Position numbers and translations under genes: made by a program | Source: G963662605 sp963667005 | GTDB taxonomy: Bacteria; Bacteroidota; Ignavibacteria; Ignavibacteriales; Ignavibacteriaceae | Length of the DNA: 64,000 nt | Direction: 5' to 3' | Assembly: GCA_963667005.1 (NCBI GenBank) | Contig: OY762937.1 | Coordinates: 1,674,001 to 1,738,000 of the forward strand | In this document: positions 1 through 8,162 of the stretch, in pieces | How the letters are laid out: the number at the start of each line of letters is the position of its first letter | Position numbering within the stretch: the first letter of the stretch is position 1 | Notes under the pieces: generated by a model | Databases searched by the model: none | Seen by the model: the letters and a program-made list of their open reading frames with translations, nothing else | What the model was told of the DNA's origin: nothing

Positions 1-87
1 TAACTGCATATTTGTCTTAACCTGAGCCTCGGCTCTCAGGCCAAAAACAATAACATACAGAATTATAAAGGAGTAATGTCTTAGCAT
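1..87 (-). CDS. Secreted protein of unknown function, N-terminal fragment cut by the window edge
   Basis: An open frame on the minus strand begins with ATG at 85-87 and runs without a stop to the window edge, giving 29 codons. The translation is a textbook signal peptide: Met-Leu-Arg-His start, a hydrophobic core (FIILYVIVFG), and an A-E-A/Q cleavage site followed by a polar stretch. That pattern, rather than length, is the reason for calling it. The mature part lies outside the window, so no function can be given. It is divergent from the STAS gene at 315, and the 227 bases between them hold no other gene that I can see and probably contain both promoters. No clear Shine-Dalgarno sequence precedes the ATG. 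Confidence 0.55.
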   Translation of the reverse strand, partial: MLRHYSFIILYVIVFGLRAEAQVKTNMQL

Positions 88-314
88 TCGAAATATCTTT
101 TTATGAAATAACTCATAAAAGATAGTAATTTTTTATTTAAATGAGAGAGATTGAATTTTATAAGACTAACTTAAAAATCACTAAAATGCCAATAAATTTA
201 CTTTATATTCACGTCTGCCGGGTTTTTTATTTGAATATAGCTGTCGTTTATGTAAATTAACGCTGGATTTCTAATGATTAAGAAAATTCCACAGTGTTAC
301 AAAATTAGGCATAT

Positions 315-674
315 TTGGCTAAGTACATGATTTTTAGCTTAGAAAAGCAAAATGGCGTCGTGACTATTTTACTTCATCCTAAAAGAGTTACAGCGGAAAT
401 AGCAAGAGAATTCAAGGATTCTCTTTTTCAGATAATTGAAGAAAGTACTAAAAAGAACATCGTTATAGACCTTGCCGCGGTTGAATTTATGGATAGTTTT
501 TTTCTTGGCGCAATTGTCTCGGGTCTGAAAAAGTGCCGCAATCAAAACGGTGATATTTATCTTGCCCAAATGCCAAAATCTCTGCGGCCGTTGTTTGAGT
601 TGATGAATTTAGATGAAGTCTTTAAAATTTTCCCAACACGAGAAGAAGCACTGCAAAGTTTTCTTATATCCTAA
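315..674 (+). CDS. STAS-domain protein, anti-sigma-factor-antagonist type
   Basis: A single STAS domain of 119 residues, the usual size for SpoIIAA/RsbV-like proteins. The central segment IDLAAVEFMDSFFLGAIVSG matches the conserved loop whose serine (here in M-D-S) is phosphorylated by partner-switching kinases and freed by PP2C phosphatases. The frame can start at TTG 315, which has an AGG about six bases upstream, or at ATG 327, which has no ribosome site; the start is not settled. In known systems such proteins bind an anti-sigma kinase; no RsbW-like kinase is seen in the window. The REC-REC-PP2C protein at 8163 is a plausible phosphatase for it, but that link is inference. A role as a general STAS scaffold is the alternative. 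Confidence 0.8.
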   Translation: MAKYMIFSLEKQNGVVTILLHPKRVTAEIAREFKDSLFQIIEESTKKNIVIDLAAVEFMDSFFLGAIVSGLKKCRNQNGDIYLAQMPKSLRPLFELMNLDEVFKIFPTREEALQSFLIS

Positions 675-736
675 TCGGATTATCTTCAGCTTTTAAATAA
701 TATTGAATCTTATACAACATTAGGAAAAGCATCAGT

Positions 737-1615
737 ATGAAAGGAATTATTTTAGCAGGCGGTGCAGGATCACGCCTTTACCCCATTACCAAAGTTTACA
801 GTAAACAGCTTACAATTATATATGACAAGCCGCTGATTTACTATCCGCTCTCCGTACTTATGCTTGGCGGCATAAAGGACATTCTTATTATATCTAATAA
901 CGAAACCATACCGCACTATAAAAAGTTATTCGGTGACGGAGCTTCGATAGGATTGAACATTCAGTATAAAGAGCAGGCGGCCCCAAACGGTATTGCCGAA
1001 TCGTTTATCCTTGGCGAAGAATTCATCGGTGATGATGCTGTTACGCTTATACTCGGCGATAATATTTTTTATGGCAGTCTCGAATTCTTTTATAAAGCTA
1101 TCGATGAAACGGATAAAGGAGCCACCATTTTCGGTTATCGTGTCACTGATCCGGAAAGATATGGTATCGTTGAATTTGATAAAGCCGGCAAAGCTATTTC
1201 AATCGAAGAAAAACCCAAAAGTCCAAAATCGAATTTTGCAGTACCGGGATTGTATGTATATGATAACAAGGTTATAGAAATTTCGAAAAACCTTAAACCC
1301 TCTCCGCGTGGTGAACTAGAAATTACCGATGTGAATGTCGAATATATGAAAAGAGGTGAGTTGAACGTTAAGAAGATCGGCCGGGGCGTTGCATGGCTTG
1401 ATACCGGTACGCCGGAAGCACTTCTTCAAGCATCTAATTTCTTCGGCGTTATCGAAGAGCGTCAAGGACTGAAGAACGCGTGCATCGAAGAGATTGCATT
1501 GTATAAAGGTTTTATTTCTGTAGACGAGTACAAAGAATTGTTAAAGAGCATCCCCAATAGCATGTACAGAGATTACCTCGTGAAAGTATTGGCGGATTTT
1601 TTGGAGAAAGAGTAA
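737..1615 (+). CDS. rfbA: Glucose-1-phosphate thymidylyltransferase
   Basis: RmlA joins dTTP and glucose 1-phosphate to give dTDP-glucose, the first step to dTDP-rhamnose in the cytoplasm. The N-terminus carries the nucleotide-binding signature LAGGAGSRLYP followed by the conserved KQL (residues about 6-25), and later family segments such as LGDNIFYG and EEKPKSPKS are present. At 292 residues it is full length for the short RmlA type. The next gene, rfbC, starts immediately after the stop codon, so the two are almost certainly co-translated. The dehydratase rfbB and reductase rfbD are not in the window. Ser replaces the more common Thr of the GxGTR loop, which is a mild variant. Confidence 0.96.
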   Translation: MKGIILAGGAGSRLYPITKVYSKQLTIIYDKPLIYYPLSVLMLGGIKDILIISNNETIPHYKKLFGDGASIGLNIQYKEQAAPNGIAESFILGEEFIGDDAVTLILGDNIFYGSLEFFYKAIDETDKGATIFGYRVTDPERYGIVEFDKAGKAISIEEKPKSPKSNFAVPGLYVYDNKVIEISKNLKPSPRGELEITDVNVEYMKRGELNVKKIGRGVAWLDTGTPEALLQASNFFGVIEERQGLKNACIEEIALYKGFISVDEYKELLKSIPNSMYRDYLVKVLADFLEKE

Positions 1616-2164
1616 ATGCAGGTTATTAAAACAGCTATTGATGATATCATTTTACTTGAGCCGCGTGCTTTCGGAGACGACCGCGGTTATTTTTTAGAGA
1701 GTTTTCAAAAAATGCGTTATGCCGAAGCCGGTATCAACGCTGAGTTTGTCCAGGATAATTTGTCGCGTTCAGCAAAAAACACCATTCGTGGATTGCATTT
1801 TCAGATTGGTGAAAAAGCCCAAGGGAAATTGGTGCAGGTGGTTTATGGCGAAGCCCTGGATGTCGCTGTAGATATACGTAAAGGCTCTCCGACTTACGGA
1901 AAATATGTCGCTGAAATCCTGTCATCAGATAATCACCGTCAGCTCTGGATTCCTCCAGGCTTCGCTCACGGTTTTTCCGTGTTATCGGATATTGTGGTAT
2001 TTCATTATAAATGCACTGAATACTACAGCAAACCACACGAGAGAAATTTATTATTTAACGATCCGGCTATTGGCATAGACTGGAAAGTTACAAACCCGAT
2101 CGTTTCGGAGAAGGACTTGGTTGGCCCATCTTTCGAAACATTTGATTCTCCTTTTTCTTATTAA
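1616..2164 (+). CDS. rfbC: dTDP-4-dehydrorhamnose 3,5-epimerase
   Basis: RmlC epimerises dTDP-4-keto-6-deoxyglucose at C3 and C5 on the way to dTDP-L-rhamnose. The 182-residue cupin shows the family landmarks in order: DDRGYFLESF near residues 21-30, VQDNLSRS near 45-52, the catalytic histidine in IRGLHFQ (His61), KLVQVVYGEALDVAVDIRKGS, and WIPPGFAHGFSVLSD. Length is normal. Its ATG directly abuts the rfbA stop codon, and glgP follows after 20 bases, so rfbA-rfbC-glgP look like one transcript supplying and mobilising sugar for envelope polysaccharide. The clustering with glgP is inference for function, not proof. Confidence 0.96.
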   Translation: MQVIKTAIDDIILLEPRAFGDDRGYFLESFQKMRYAEAGINAEFVQDNLSRSAKNTIRGLHFQIGEKAQGKLVQVVYGEALDVAVDIRKGSPTYGKYVAEILSSDNHRQLWIPPGFAHGFSVLSDIVVFHYKCTEYYSKPHERNLLFNDPAIGIDWKVTNPIVSEKDLVGPSFETFDSPFSY

Positions 2165-2184
2165 CTAATAGCTTCGAGGTTACT

Positions 2185-4668
2185 ATGGCAAAAACCGACA
2201 CCAGTATGTTTTTTACCGACCGTGAAACATTAGAGAGTTACTCATTATCAAATCAATTCGCTGAGCATCTTGAATTTGTATTAGTAAAGGACCGTTTTAC
2301 AGCAACGGCCAATGACATATATTTTGCACTTTCCATGTCAATTCGCGATAGACTCATTCGTAAGTGGTTGAGGACACAGCATATTCATAAAGTTAAAGAT
2401 GTCAAACGCGTGTATTACCTCTCGCTCGAGTTTCTCATGGGCAGACTTTTAGGTAATGCGCTGATAAACATGGACTATTACTCCGAATGTCAGCAAATTC
2501 TGGAAAAGGACGGTTATGTACTTGAGGACATTATTGACAAAGAACATGACATGGGACTCGGCAACGGCGGTTTAGGACGTCTTGCTTCATGCTTTTTGGA
2601 TTCGATGGCAACTCTTGATCTTCCTGCTTTCGGTTACGGTATCAGGTATGAGTTCGGTATCTTTAAACAAGGAATTGAGCACGGTAATCAGGTTGAGTAT
2701 CCTGATAACTGGCTGAGTTTCGGCAATCCCTGGGAAATATTCAGAAGAGAATTAAGCTATCGAATTAAGTTTTATGGCAAAGTTGATACTGTTGTAAACG
2801 AACAGGGCAAACTATCATTTAAATGGACTGAGACTGAAGACGTTCTTGCAACAGCATATGATACGCCTGTCCCCGGATATAAAACAAACACCGTCAACAA
2901 CCTGCGTTTGTGGCAGGCTAAAGCCACTCAAGAATTTAGTTTCCACGATTTCAATCAAGGCAACTATCTTGCGGCTGTTGAAAATAAAAACGTCAGTGAA
3001 AATATTTCTAAAGTTCTGTATCCCAACGATACCTACATAGGCGGCAAATTTTTACGATTGAAGCAACAGTACTTCTTTGTATCCGCATCGCTTCAGGATA
3101 TTATCCGCAAATATAAAATCAATCATCCCGCATCCTTCAAGGAATTTGCCGATAAAGCAGCGATTCAGTTGAACGATACGCATCCGGTTATTGCTATACC
3201 AGAACTGATGCGTATTCTTATGGATGAGGAAGGATTAGGCTGGGATGAGGCATGGAGAATTACCACGAAGACTTTCGGATACACCAATCATACGGTTGTT
3301 CCCGAGGCTCTTGAAGAGTGGTCGGTCTCTATCTTAGAGGAATTACTTCCGCGGCACTTACAGATTATTTATGAAATCAATCAAAGATTTCTTGATGGTG
3401 TCCGTACAAAGTATAAGGTGGATGATAACATCATCAAGCAGTTATCCATCATTAAAGAAGGACCGGAAAAGAAAATCCGGATGGCGCACCTTGCAATTAT
3501 CGGTTGCCACGCTATCAACGGTGTAGCCGCACTACATTCGGACATATTAAAGAATGATATTTTCCCGCACTTCTATAAAATATTCCCTGAAAAATTCTTT
3601 AACGTAACAAACGGTATTACCCAGCGCCGCTGGCTGCGTGCAGCCAATCCTTCGGTTGCCGGGTTAATTTCCGATTCAATCGGCGATGAGTGGATTAAGG
3701 ATCTTTCCAAGTTAAAGAAATTGGAAAAGTTGACCGGCGATGCGCAGTTCCGTGATTCATGGCGTGCATATAAATGGTCGAATAAAAAAGAATTGATCGA
3801 CTATATAAAAACAGAGCAGGGAATTATTCTGGATCCTGATTCGATGTTTGATGTTCAGGTTAAACGATTCCATGAATATAAGCGTCAACTCTTGAATGTA
3901 CTCCATGTTATTACATTGTACAATCGCTTGAAAGATAATCCGGATCTTAATATTTCACCAAGGACGGTCATGTTTGCCGGTAAAGCTGCCCCTGCATATT
4001 TACAGGCAAAATTGGTTATTAAACTGATAAATTCCATCGGTGAGATAATTAATAATGATCCGGATATTAAAGATAAATTAAAAGTCGTTTTCCTTCCGAA
4101 CTACTCTGTTACTTTGGCCGAGAAGATTATTCCTGCAGCAGATTTATCTGAACAAATTTCTACTGCCGGTTTTGAAGCTTCCGGAACCGGTAATATGAAG
4201 CTTGCACTTAACGGTGCTCTTACTGTTGGGACAATGGATGGTGCGAACGTTGAGATGCGTGAAGAGGTCGGAGACGACAACATCTTTATCTTCGGTCTTC
4301 TTGCGGATGAAGTGGCTAAGCTGAAGAAATCCAAGTACAATCCGCGGGAGTACTATGAGAAGGATGAGGAATTGAAACGGGTTATCGATATGATTTCCGG
4401 TAACTATTTCAATCGCTTTGAACCAGGAATTTTCCAAATATTAGTTGACGATTTGCTGAAAACTGATTATTATTGCCTGTTCGCTGATTACGCGTCATAT
4501 ATTAAAACACAGGACGCTATCGGTGAATTGTTCGCTGATAAAGATGCCTGGACTAAAAAGTCTATCCTTAATGTTGCCAGGATGGGTAAATTTTCCAGCG
4601 ACCGCTCAATTCGGGATTATGCTCAACTTATTTGGAATGTAAAACCCGTTAAAATTGATATTGAATAA
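2185..4668 (+). CDS. glgP: Glycogen/alpha-glucan phosphorylase
   Basis: GT35 enzyme that releases glucose 1-phosphate from glycogen or maltodextrins using phosphate. The 827 residues match the full-length family. Visible landmarks are VYYLSLEFLMGR near residue 75, GLGNGGLGRLASCFLDSMATL near 120, NDTHPVIAIPELMR near 330, and the pyridoxal-phosphate site EASGTGNMKLALNGALTVGT, with the cofactor lysine at about residue 672. It sits 20 bases after rfbC and 38 bases before ugd. Its product glucose 1-phosphate is the substrate of RfbA and feeds UDP-glucose for Ugd, so the gene order makes metabolic sense. No regulatory insertion is apparent. Confidence 0.96.
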   Translation: MAKTDTSMFFTDRETLESYSLSNQFAEHLEFVLVKDRFTATANDIYFALSMSIRDRLIRKWLRTQHIHKVKDVKRVYYLSLEFLMGRLLGNALINMDYYSECQQILEKDGYVLEDIIDKEHDMGLGNGGLGRLASCFLDSMATLDLPAFGYGIRYEFGIFKQGIEHGNQVEYPDNWLSFGNPWEIFRRELSYRIKFYGKVDTVVNEQGKLSFKWTETEDVLATAYDTPVPGYKTNTVNNLRLWQAKATQEFSFHDFNQGNYLAAVENKNVSENISKVLYPNDTYIGGKFLRLKQQYFFVSASLQDIIRKYKINHPASFKEFADKAAIQLNDTHPVIAIPELMRILMDEEGLGWDEAWRITTKTFGYTNHTVVPEALEEWSVSILEELLPRHLQIIYEINQRFLDGVRTKYKVDDNIIKQLSIIKEGPEKKIRMAHLAIIGCHAINGVAALHSDILKNDIFPHFYKIFPEKFFNVTNGITQRRWLRAANPSVAGLISDSIGDEWIKDLSKLKKLEKLTGDAQFRDSWRAYKWSNKKELIDYIKTEQGIILDPDSMFDVQVKRFHEYKRQLLNVLHVITLYNRLKDNPDLNISPRTVMFAGKAAPAYLQAKLVIKLINSIGEIINNDPDIKDKLKVVFLPNYSVTLAEKIIPAADLSEQISTAGFEASGTGNMKLALNGALTVGTMDGANVEMREEVGDDNIFIFGLLADEVAKLKKSKYNPREYYEKDEELKRVIDMISGNYFNRFEPGIFQILVDDLLKTDYYCLFADYASYIKTQDAIGELFADKDAWTKKSILNVARMGKFSSDRSIRDYAQLIWNVKPVKIDIE

Positions 4669-4706
4669 ATAATTTTCCTTTTTCACGTATTTATTAGGAG
4701 TACACC

Positions 4707-6032
4707 ATGAATATTTCTGTAGTTGGCACCGGTTATGTCGGACTTGTTTCCGGTACTTGTTTTGCCGAAATGGGTTCGAATGTTATTTGTGTTGATAATA
4801 ATCCGCAAAAGCTTGCAAAATTGTTAGAGGCTGAAATTCCGATTTATGAACCGGGTTTGGAAGTTCTTTTTCACAGAAATATTGCTAAAAAGCGTCTCAT
4901 TTTCACCGGTGATCTAAAGCAGGCAGTACTCAATTCTGAAGTGATTTTCCTCTGCCTTCCTACTCCACAAGGCGAAGATGGTTCGGCTGATTTGCGTTAC
5001 GTGATGGATGTCGCCGATCAAATCGGTAAAATATTAAAAGACGTACCGAATCATGATTATAAAATCATTGTCAATAAAAGTACGGTTCCGGTTGGAACAT
5101 CCCGCAAAGTTGAGAGTATTCTTAAAGGATATGGACTCACTAATTTTGACGTTGTTTCAAATCCTGAATTCCTTCGTGAAGGATTTGCAGTTGAAGATTA
5201 CATGAAACCTGATAGAATTGTAATCGGTGCAAGAAGTGAAAAAGCAGTTCAGATTATGAAGAATTTGTACGAACCATTTGTTCGTCAGGGTAACCCTATT
5301 CTTATCATGAACAATGAAAGTTCGGAAGTTACAAAATATGCGGCCAACTCATATTTGGCAATGCGCATTACCTACATGAACGAACTTGCAAACTTCTGCG
5401 AAAAAGTCGGTGCAGACATTGATATGATCCGCAAAGGCATGGGCAGTGATTCAAGAATCGGGAAAAGATTTTTATTCCCCGGCATCGGATATGGCGGTTC
5501 ATGTTTCCCAAAAGATGTTAACGCACTTATTAAAACTGCTGCCGACAACGGTTCTGAAATGAAAATTCTTCAAGTTGTTGACAAGAGTAATAAAGATCAG
5601 AAGTCGGTACTTGTTAAAAAAGTCGTTGATTTCTTCGGAGATATCAGAGGGAAACACTTCGCCGTTTGGGGCTTGGCTTTCAAGCCGAACACCGATGATA
5701 TGCGCGAAGCTCCGGCAGTTGTTATTATCAACAAACTGCTCGAACTCGGCGCAACAGTTTCAGCTTACGACCCTGCCGCAATTGAAACAACAAAATTCTA
5801 TCTGCAAGACCGCATTACGTACGCTGAAAGCGAATATGATGCTCTTAAGGGAGCCGAAGCTCTTCTGGTATTAACAGAGTGGAATGAATTCCGCAATCCT
5901 GATTTTGCATTGATCCGGAAAGAATTGAATACTCCGACTATCTTTGACGGCAGAAATATTTTTGCAGTTGAAAAGATGGAAGAGTTGAAGTTCAATTACT
6001 TCTCAATTGGAAGAACCCCGGTTACTGTGTAA
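4707..6032 (+). CDS. ugd: UDP-glucose 6-dehydrogenase
   Basis: Oxidises UDP-glucose to UDP-glucuronate with two NAD+, giving a precursor for acidic polysaccharides. The N-terminal Rossmann motif is VVGTGYVGLVSGTCFAEMG (residues 5-23). The central segment includes Lys210 in EVTKYAANSYLAMRI, and the catalytic cysteine is Cys266 in GYGGSCFPKD. The C-terminal UDP-binding domain follows from about residue 310 (FAVWGLAFKPNTDDMREAP). The length of 441 is typical. A good ribosome site (TAGGAG) lies eight bases before the ATG. A strong Rho-independent terminator follows at 6044, ending the rfbA-ugd unit. Confidence 0.96.
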   Translation: MNISVVGTGYVGLVSGTCFAEMGSNVICVDNNPQKLAKLLEAEIPIYEPGLEVLFHRNIAKKRLIFTGDLKQAVLNSEVIFLCLPTPQGEDGSADLRYVMDVADQIGKILKDVPNHDYKIIVNKSTVPVGTSRKVESILKGYGLTNFDVVSNPEFLREGFAVEDYMKPDRIVIGARSEKAVQIMKNLYEPFVRQGNPILIMNNESSEVTKYAANSYLAMRITYMNELANFCEKVGADIDMIRKGMGSDSRIGKRFLFPGIGYGGSCFPKDVNALIKTAADNGSEMKILQVVDKSNKDQKSVLVKKVVDFFGDIRGKHFAVWGLAFKPNTDDMREAPAVVIINKLLELGATVSAYDPAAIETTKFYLQDRITYAESEYDALKGAEALLVLTEWNEFRNPDFALIRKELNTPTIFDGRNIFAVEKMEELKFNYFSIGRTPVTV

Positions 6033-6043
6033 TTAAATTATAT

Positions 6044-6075
6044 AGCCCCTATTCTCCGGGATAGGGGCTTTCCTT
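6044..6075 (+). terminator. Rho-independent terminator after ugd
   Basis: A perfect 9-bp stem (AGCCCCTAT at 6044-6052 pairing with ATAGGGGCT at 6061-6069), an 8-base loop, then a T-rich tail. It separates the nucleotide-sugar genes from the signalling operon that starts at 6090. Confidence 0.85.
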
Positions 6076-6089
6076 ATTTATCCCGGTGT

Positions 6090-6596
6090 ATGCAAGTAAC
6101 GTCAAAAATCATAGTATATTCAATTGCCGTATTAGTTATCGGTTTATTACTCAGAGTAATAGGTCTGTTTCATACAAACGTCGCCCTCTTGCTCTCCTTT
6201 GTGTGTATACTAAGCGGTTTAGTAATATTCACAAACTATTTCGGAACACACAGAGTATATATATTGACGGCCTCGGCGATGGTATTCTATTCCGGTTTTC
6301 TTCTTCTGCTTAAATATTATTTTTCATTCGACCTTCAGATTTTTGCGTTTATACCTCACCTCATGCTGATCTCCGGATTGAATTTCCTTCTACTCTACAT
6401 CGAGAACAGAGACCGGCGGCTTTATTTAGTACTCGGTATTGGACTTGTTATTATTTTCCTTGTCGCATCATCTCTATTGCATGCACTTTCCTGGTTTATG
6501 TTCGGTCATTATTTATACCGGATAGCTCATACATTCTGGTTTTTCATGCTTTTATTATTACTGTTTCTGGTGATAATTATGAGGCAAAAGAGATGA
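6090..6596 (+). CDS. Small integral membrane protein of unknown function, first gene of the signalling operon
   Basis: 168 residues made almost entirely of hydrophobic segments: about five or six membrane spans at roughly 7-25, 30-48, 55-75, 80-101, 108-130 and 140-163, with a short basic tail (RQKR). I do not recognise the family. The stop codon overlaps the start of the Nudix-HPt gene (ATGA at 6593-6596), which indicates translational coupling. With no histidine kinase in the operon, a sensory or anchoring role for this protein is an obvious guess, but there is no motif to support it. The start at 6090 lacks a Shine-Dalgarno sequence and lies only 15 bases after the ugd terminator, so the promoter may lie inside the end of ugd. 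Confidence 0.75.
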   Translation: MQVTSKIIVYSIAVLVIGLLLRVIGLFHTNVALLLSFVCILSGLVIFTNYFGTHRVYILTASAMVFYSGFLLLLKYYFSFDLQIFAFIPHLMLISGLNFLLLYIENRDRRLYLVLGIGLVIIFLVASSLLHALSWFMFGHYLYRIAHTFWFFMLLLLLFLVIIMRQKR

Positions 6597-7444
6597 AAAA
6601 AATGGAGGCTAAAAAGCGGTTGAGCGCCGGCATACTGTTTTATCGTATGAAAGGTGAAGATATAGAATTCTTGCTCGTTCATCCGGGCGGCCCCTTTGAT
6701 GCCAGGAAAGATAACGGTGTATGGAGTATTCCAAAAGGGGAACCCGATCCCTCTGACCCATCAATGTTTGCAACAGCGGTTAGAGAAACACAAGAAGAAA
6801 CAGGTTTTAGTTTCTCCGGTCAAGCCGTGGAACTGGGCACTATTGTCCAAAAAGGCGGGAAAGAAGTCCATGCATGGGGCGCCCTATTTCCTGCAACCGA
6901 CCTCAGCGGTTTTACAAGCAATACTTTCAAAATGGAATGGCCGATGCATTCCGGAAGAATCCAAGAATATCCCGAAGTTGACCGCATAGATTTTTTTACA
7001 TATCCGGCTGCCTGCGTTAAAATCAAGGAAGCGCAGATACCGTTTTTAGACAGGATGATTGACTATCTAAAATCTCATCCATCTACGCGTGAATCACTGT
7101 ATGACCTTACCTATCTTATTGAGGTCGCACAGGGTAGTAAAGAATTTATCGTAGAGATGCTGGATAAGTTTCTGGAACAAACAGAAGACTCGGTGGCTGT
7201 TCTCAAACAACATATTGGCACCGAAAACTTGGAGGAAATAAGAAGACTAGCACACAAATTGAAACCGACATTTGTTATTGTCGGGGTTCAACGCATCTTT
7301 GAATTATTGAAAACCATCGAGGGGATGGCGGAAAATTCGGATAAAAGCGGCATAAAAGTTATATTTGCTGATATGTTAGATTTATGGAACTCCGTTAAGG
7401 CGGATTTGGAGAAGGAATCTGCAAGATTGAAAGGGCAGTTATGA
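6593..7444 (+). CDS. Nudix hydrolase fused to a histidine phosphotransfer (HPt) domain
   Basis: Two domains in one continuous frame of 283 residues. Residues about 9-160 are a Nudix hydrolase: SAGILFYR start, WSIPKGE at 44-50, and the metal-binding core RETQEETGF at 64-72. Compared with the canonical Nudix box, the stretch between the Gly and the R-E is one residue longer and the first conserved Glu is not in place. Residues about 170-280 are an HPt four-helix domain, with the phospho-accepting His221 in RLAHKLKP. The gene overlaps both neighbours by ATGA (6593 and 7441), so it is tightly coupled to the membrane protein and the LytTR regulator. The Nudix substrate cannot be told from sequence. 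HPt domains relay phosphate between receiver domains; three receivers are encoded just downstream. I know of no described system with this fusion. Confidence 0.88.
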   Translation: MKKMEAKKRLSAGILFYRMKGEDIEFLLVHPGGPFDARKDNGVWSIPKGEPDPSDPSMFATAVRETQEETGFSFSGQAVELGTIVQKGGKEVHAWGALFPATDLSGFTSNTFKMEWPMHSGRIQEYPEVDRIDFFTYPAACVKIKEAQIPFLDRMIDYLKSHPSTRESLYDLTYLIEVAQGSKEFIVEMLDKFLEQTEDSVAVLKQHIGTENLEEIRRLAHKLKPTFVIVGVQRIFELLKTIEGMAENSDKSGIKVIFADMLDLWNSVKADLEKESARLKGQL

Positions 7445-8139
7445 ATGCAACCTTAAAGTGCCTTATTGTTGATGATGAGGTACTGTCGCGAAAGATTATA
7501 GAGCAATTCGTTGAGAAAACCGGTTTTATTACTTGCGTGAAATCATGTGCAAACCCAATCGAGGCTGTTGAGTACTTGAGTGAAAATGCTTGCGATATTA
7601 TTTTTCTTGATATTGAAATGCCGGAGATGTCGGGTTTGGAATTTATTGTCTCGCTCAGAGAAAAACCACAAATTATTCTGGTGACATCGAAAGAAGAGTA
7701 TGCTCTAAAAGCTTTCGATCTGGATGTTTGTGACTATCTGCTCAAACCACCCGTGTATGCCCGCTTTTTAAAAGCCGTTACTAAAGCTAAAGAGATTATT
7801 CAACGCGAAGCTGACTTGCCGAGTTCATCGGAGTTTTTATTTGTTAAAGTAGATTCACGTATCGTGAAGATTGATTTTAATGAAATAGATTACGTTAAAG
7901 GAACCGGTGATTATGTTACCATTTACTCCGGTAAGTTGCAGCATGTTGTTCACTCAACCATGAGTGGTATTGAAAATAAATTGCCGGGCAATTATTTTGT
8001 CCGCGTGCATAAATCTTATATAATCAATTTAAAGAAAATATCTTCCATTGAAGATACCACAATTAGTATTGCGGGACAGATCATCCCCATCGGTGGTATT
8101 TTTAAAACTGATTTTTATAATCGCCTGTCACTTTTATAA
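7441..8139 (+). CDS. LytTR-family response regulator transcription factor
   Basis: An N-terminal receiver domain (residues 5-120) has the acidic pocket D11-D12, the phosphorylated Asp57 in IIFLDIEMPEMSG, and Lys102 in LLKPP. A C-terminal LytTR DNA-binding domain (about 132-230) contains FVKVDSRIVKIDFNEI, the YVKGTGDYVTIY strand and VRVHKSYIINL. The length of 232 is normal for the AgrA/LytR type. The start codon overlaps the stop of the Nudix-HPt gene, so the HPt domain and this receiver are made together and are the likeliest phosphotransfer pair. In other bacteria such regulators control exopolysaccharide or autolysis genes; the nearby glycosyltransferase at 9791 would be a candidate target. 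Confidence 0.93.
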   Translation: MNATLKCLIVDDEVLSRKIIEQFVEKTGFITCVKSCANPIEAVEYLSENACDIIFLDIEMPEMSGLEFIVSLREKPQIILVTSKEEYALKAFDLDVCDYLLKPPVYARFLKAVTKAKEIIQREADLPSSSEFLFVKVDSRIVKIDFNEIDYVKGTGDYVTIYSGKLQHVVHSTMSGIENKLPGNYFVRVHKSYIINLKKISSIEDTTISIAGQIIPIGGIFKTDFYNRLSLL

Positions 8140-8162
8140 ACGATGCAGCAGTAAAGTGTACC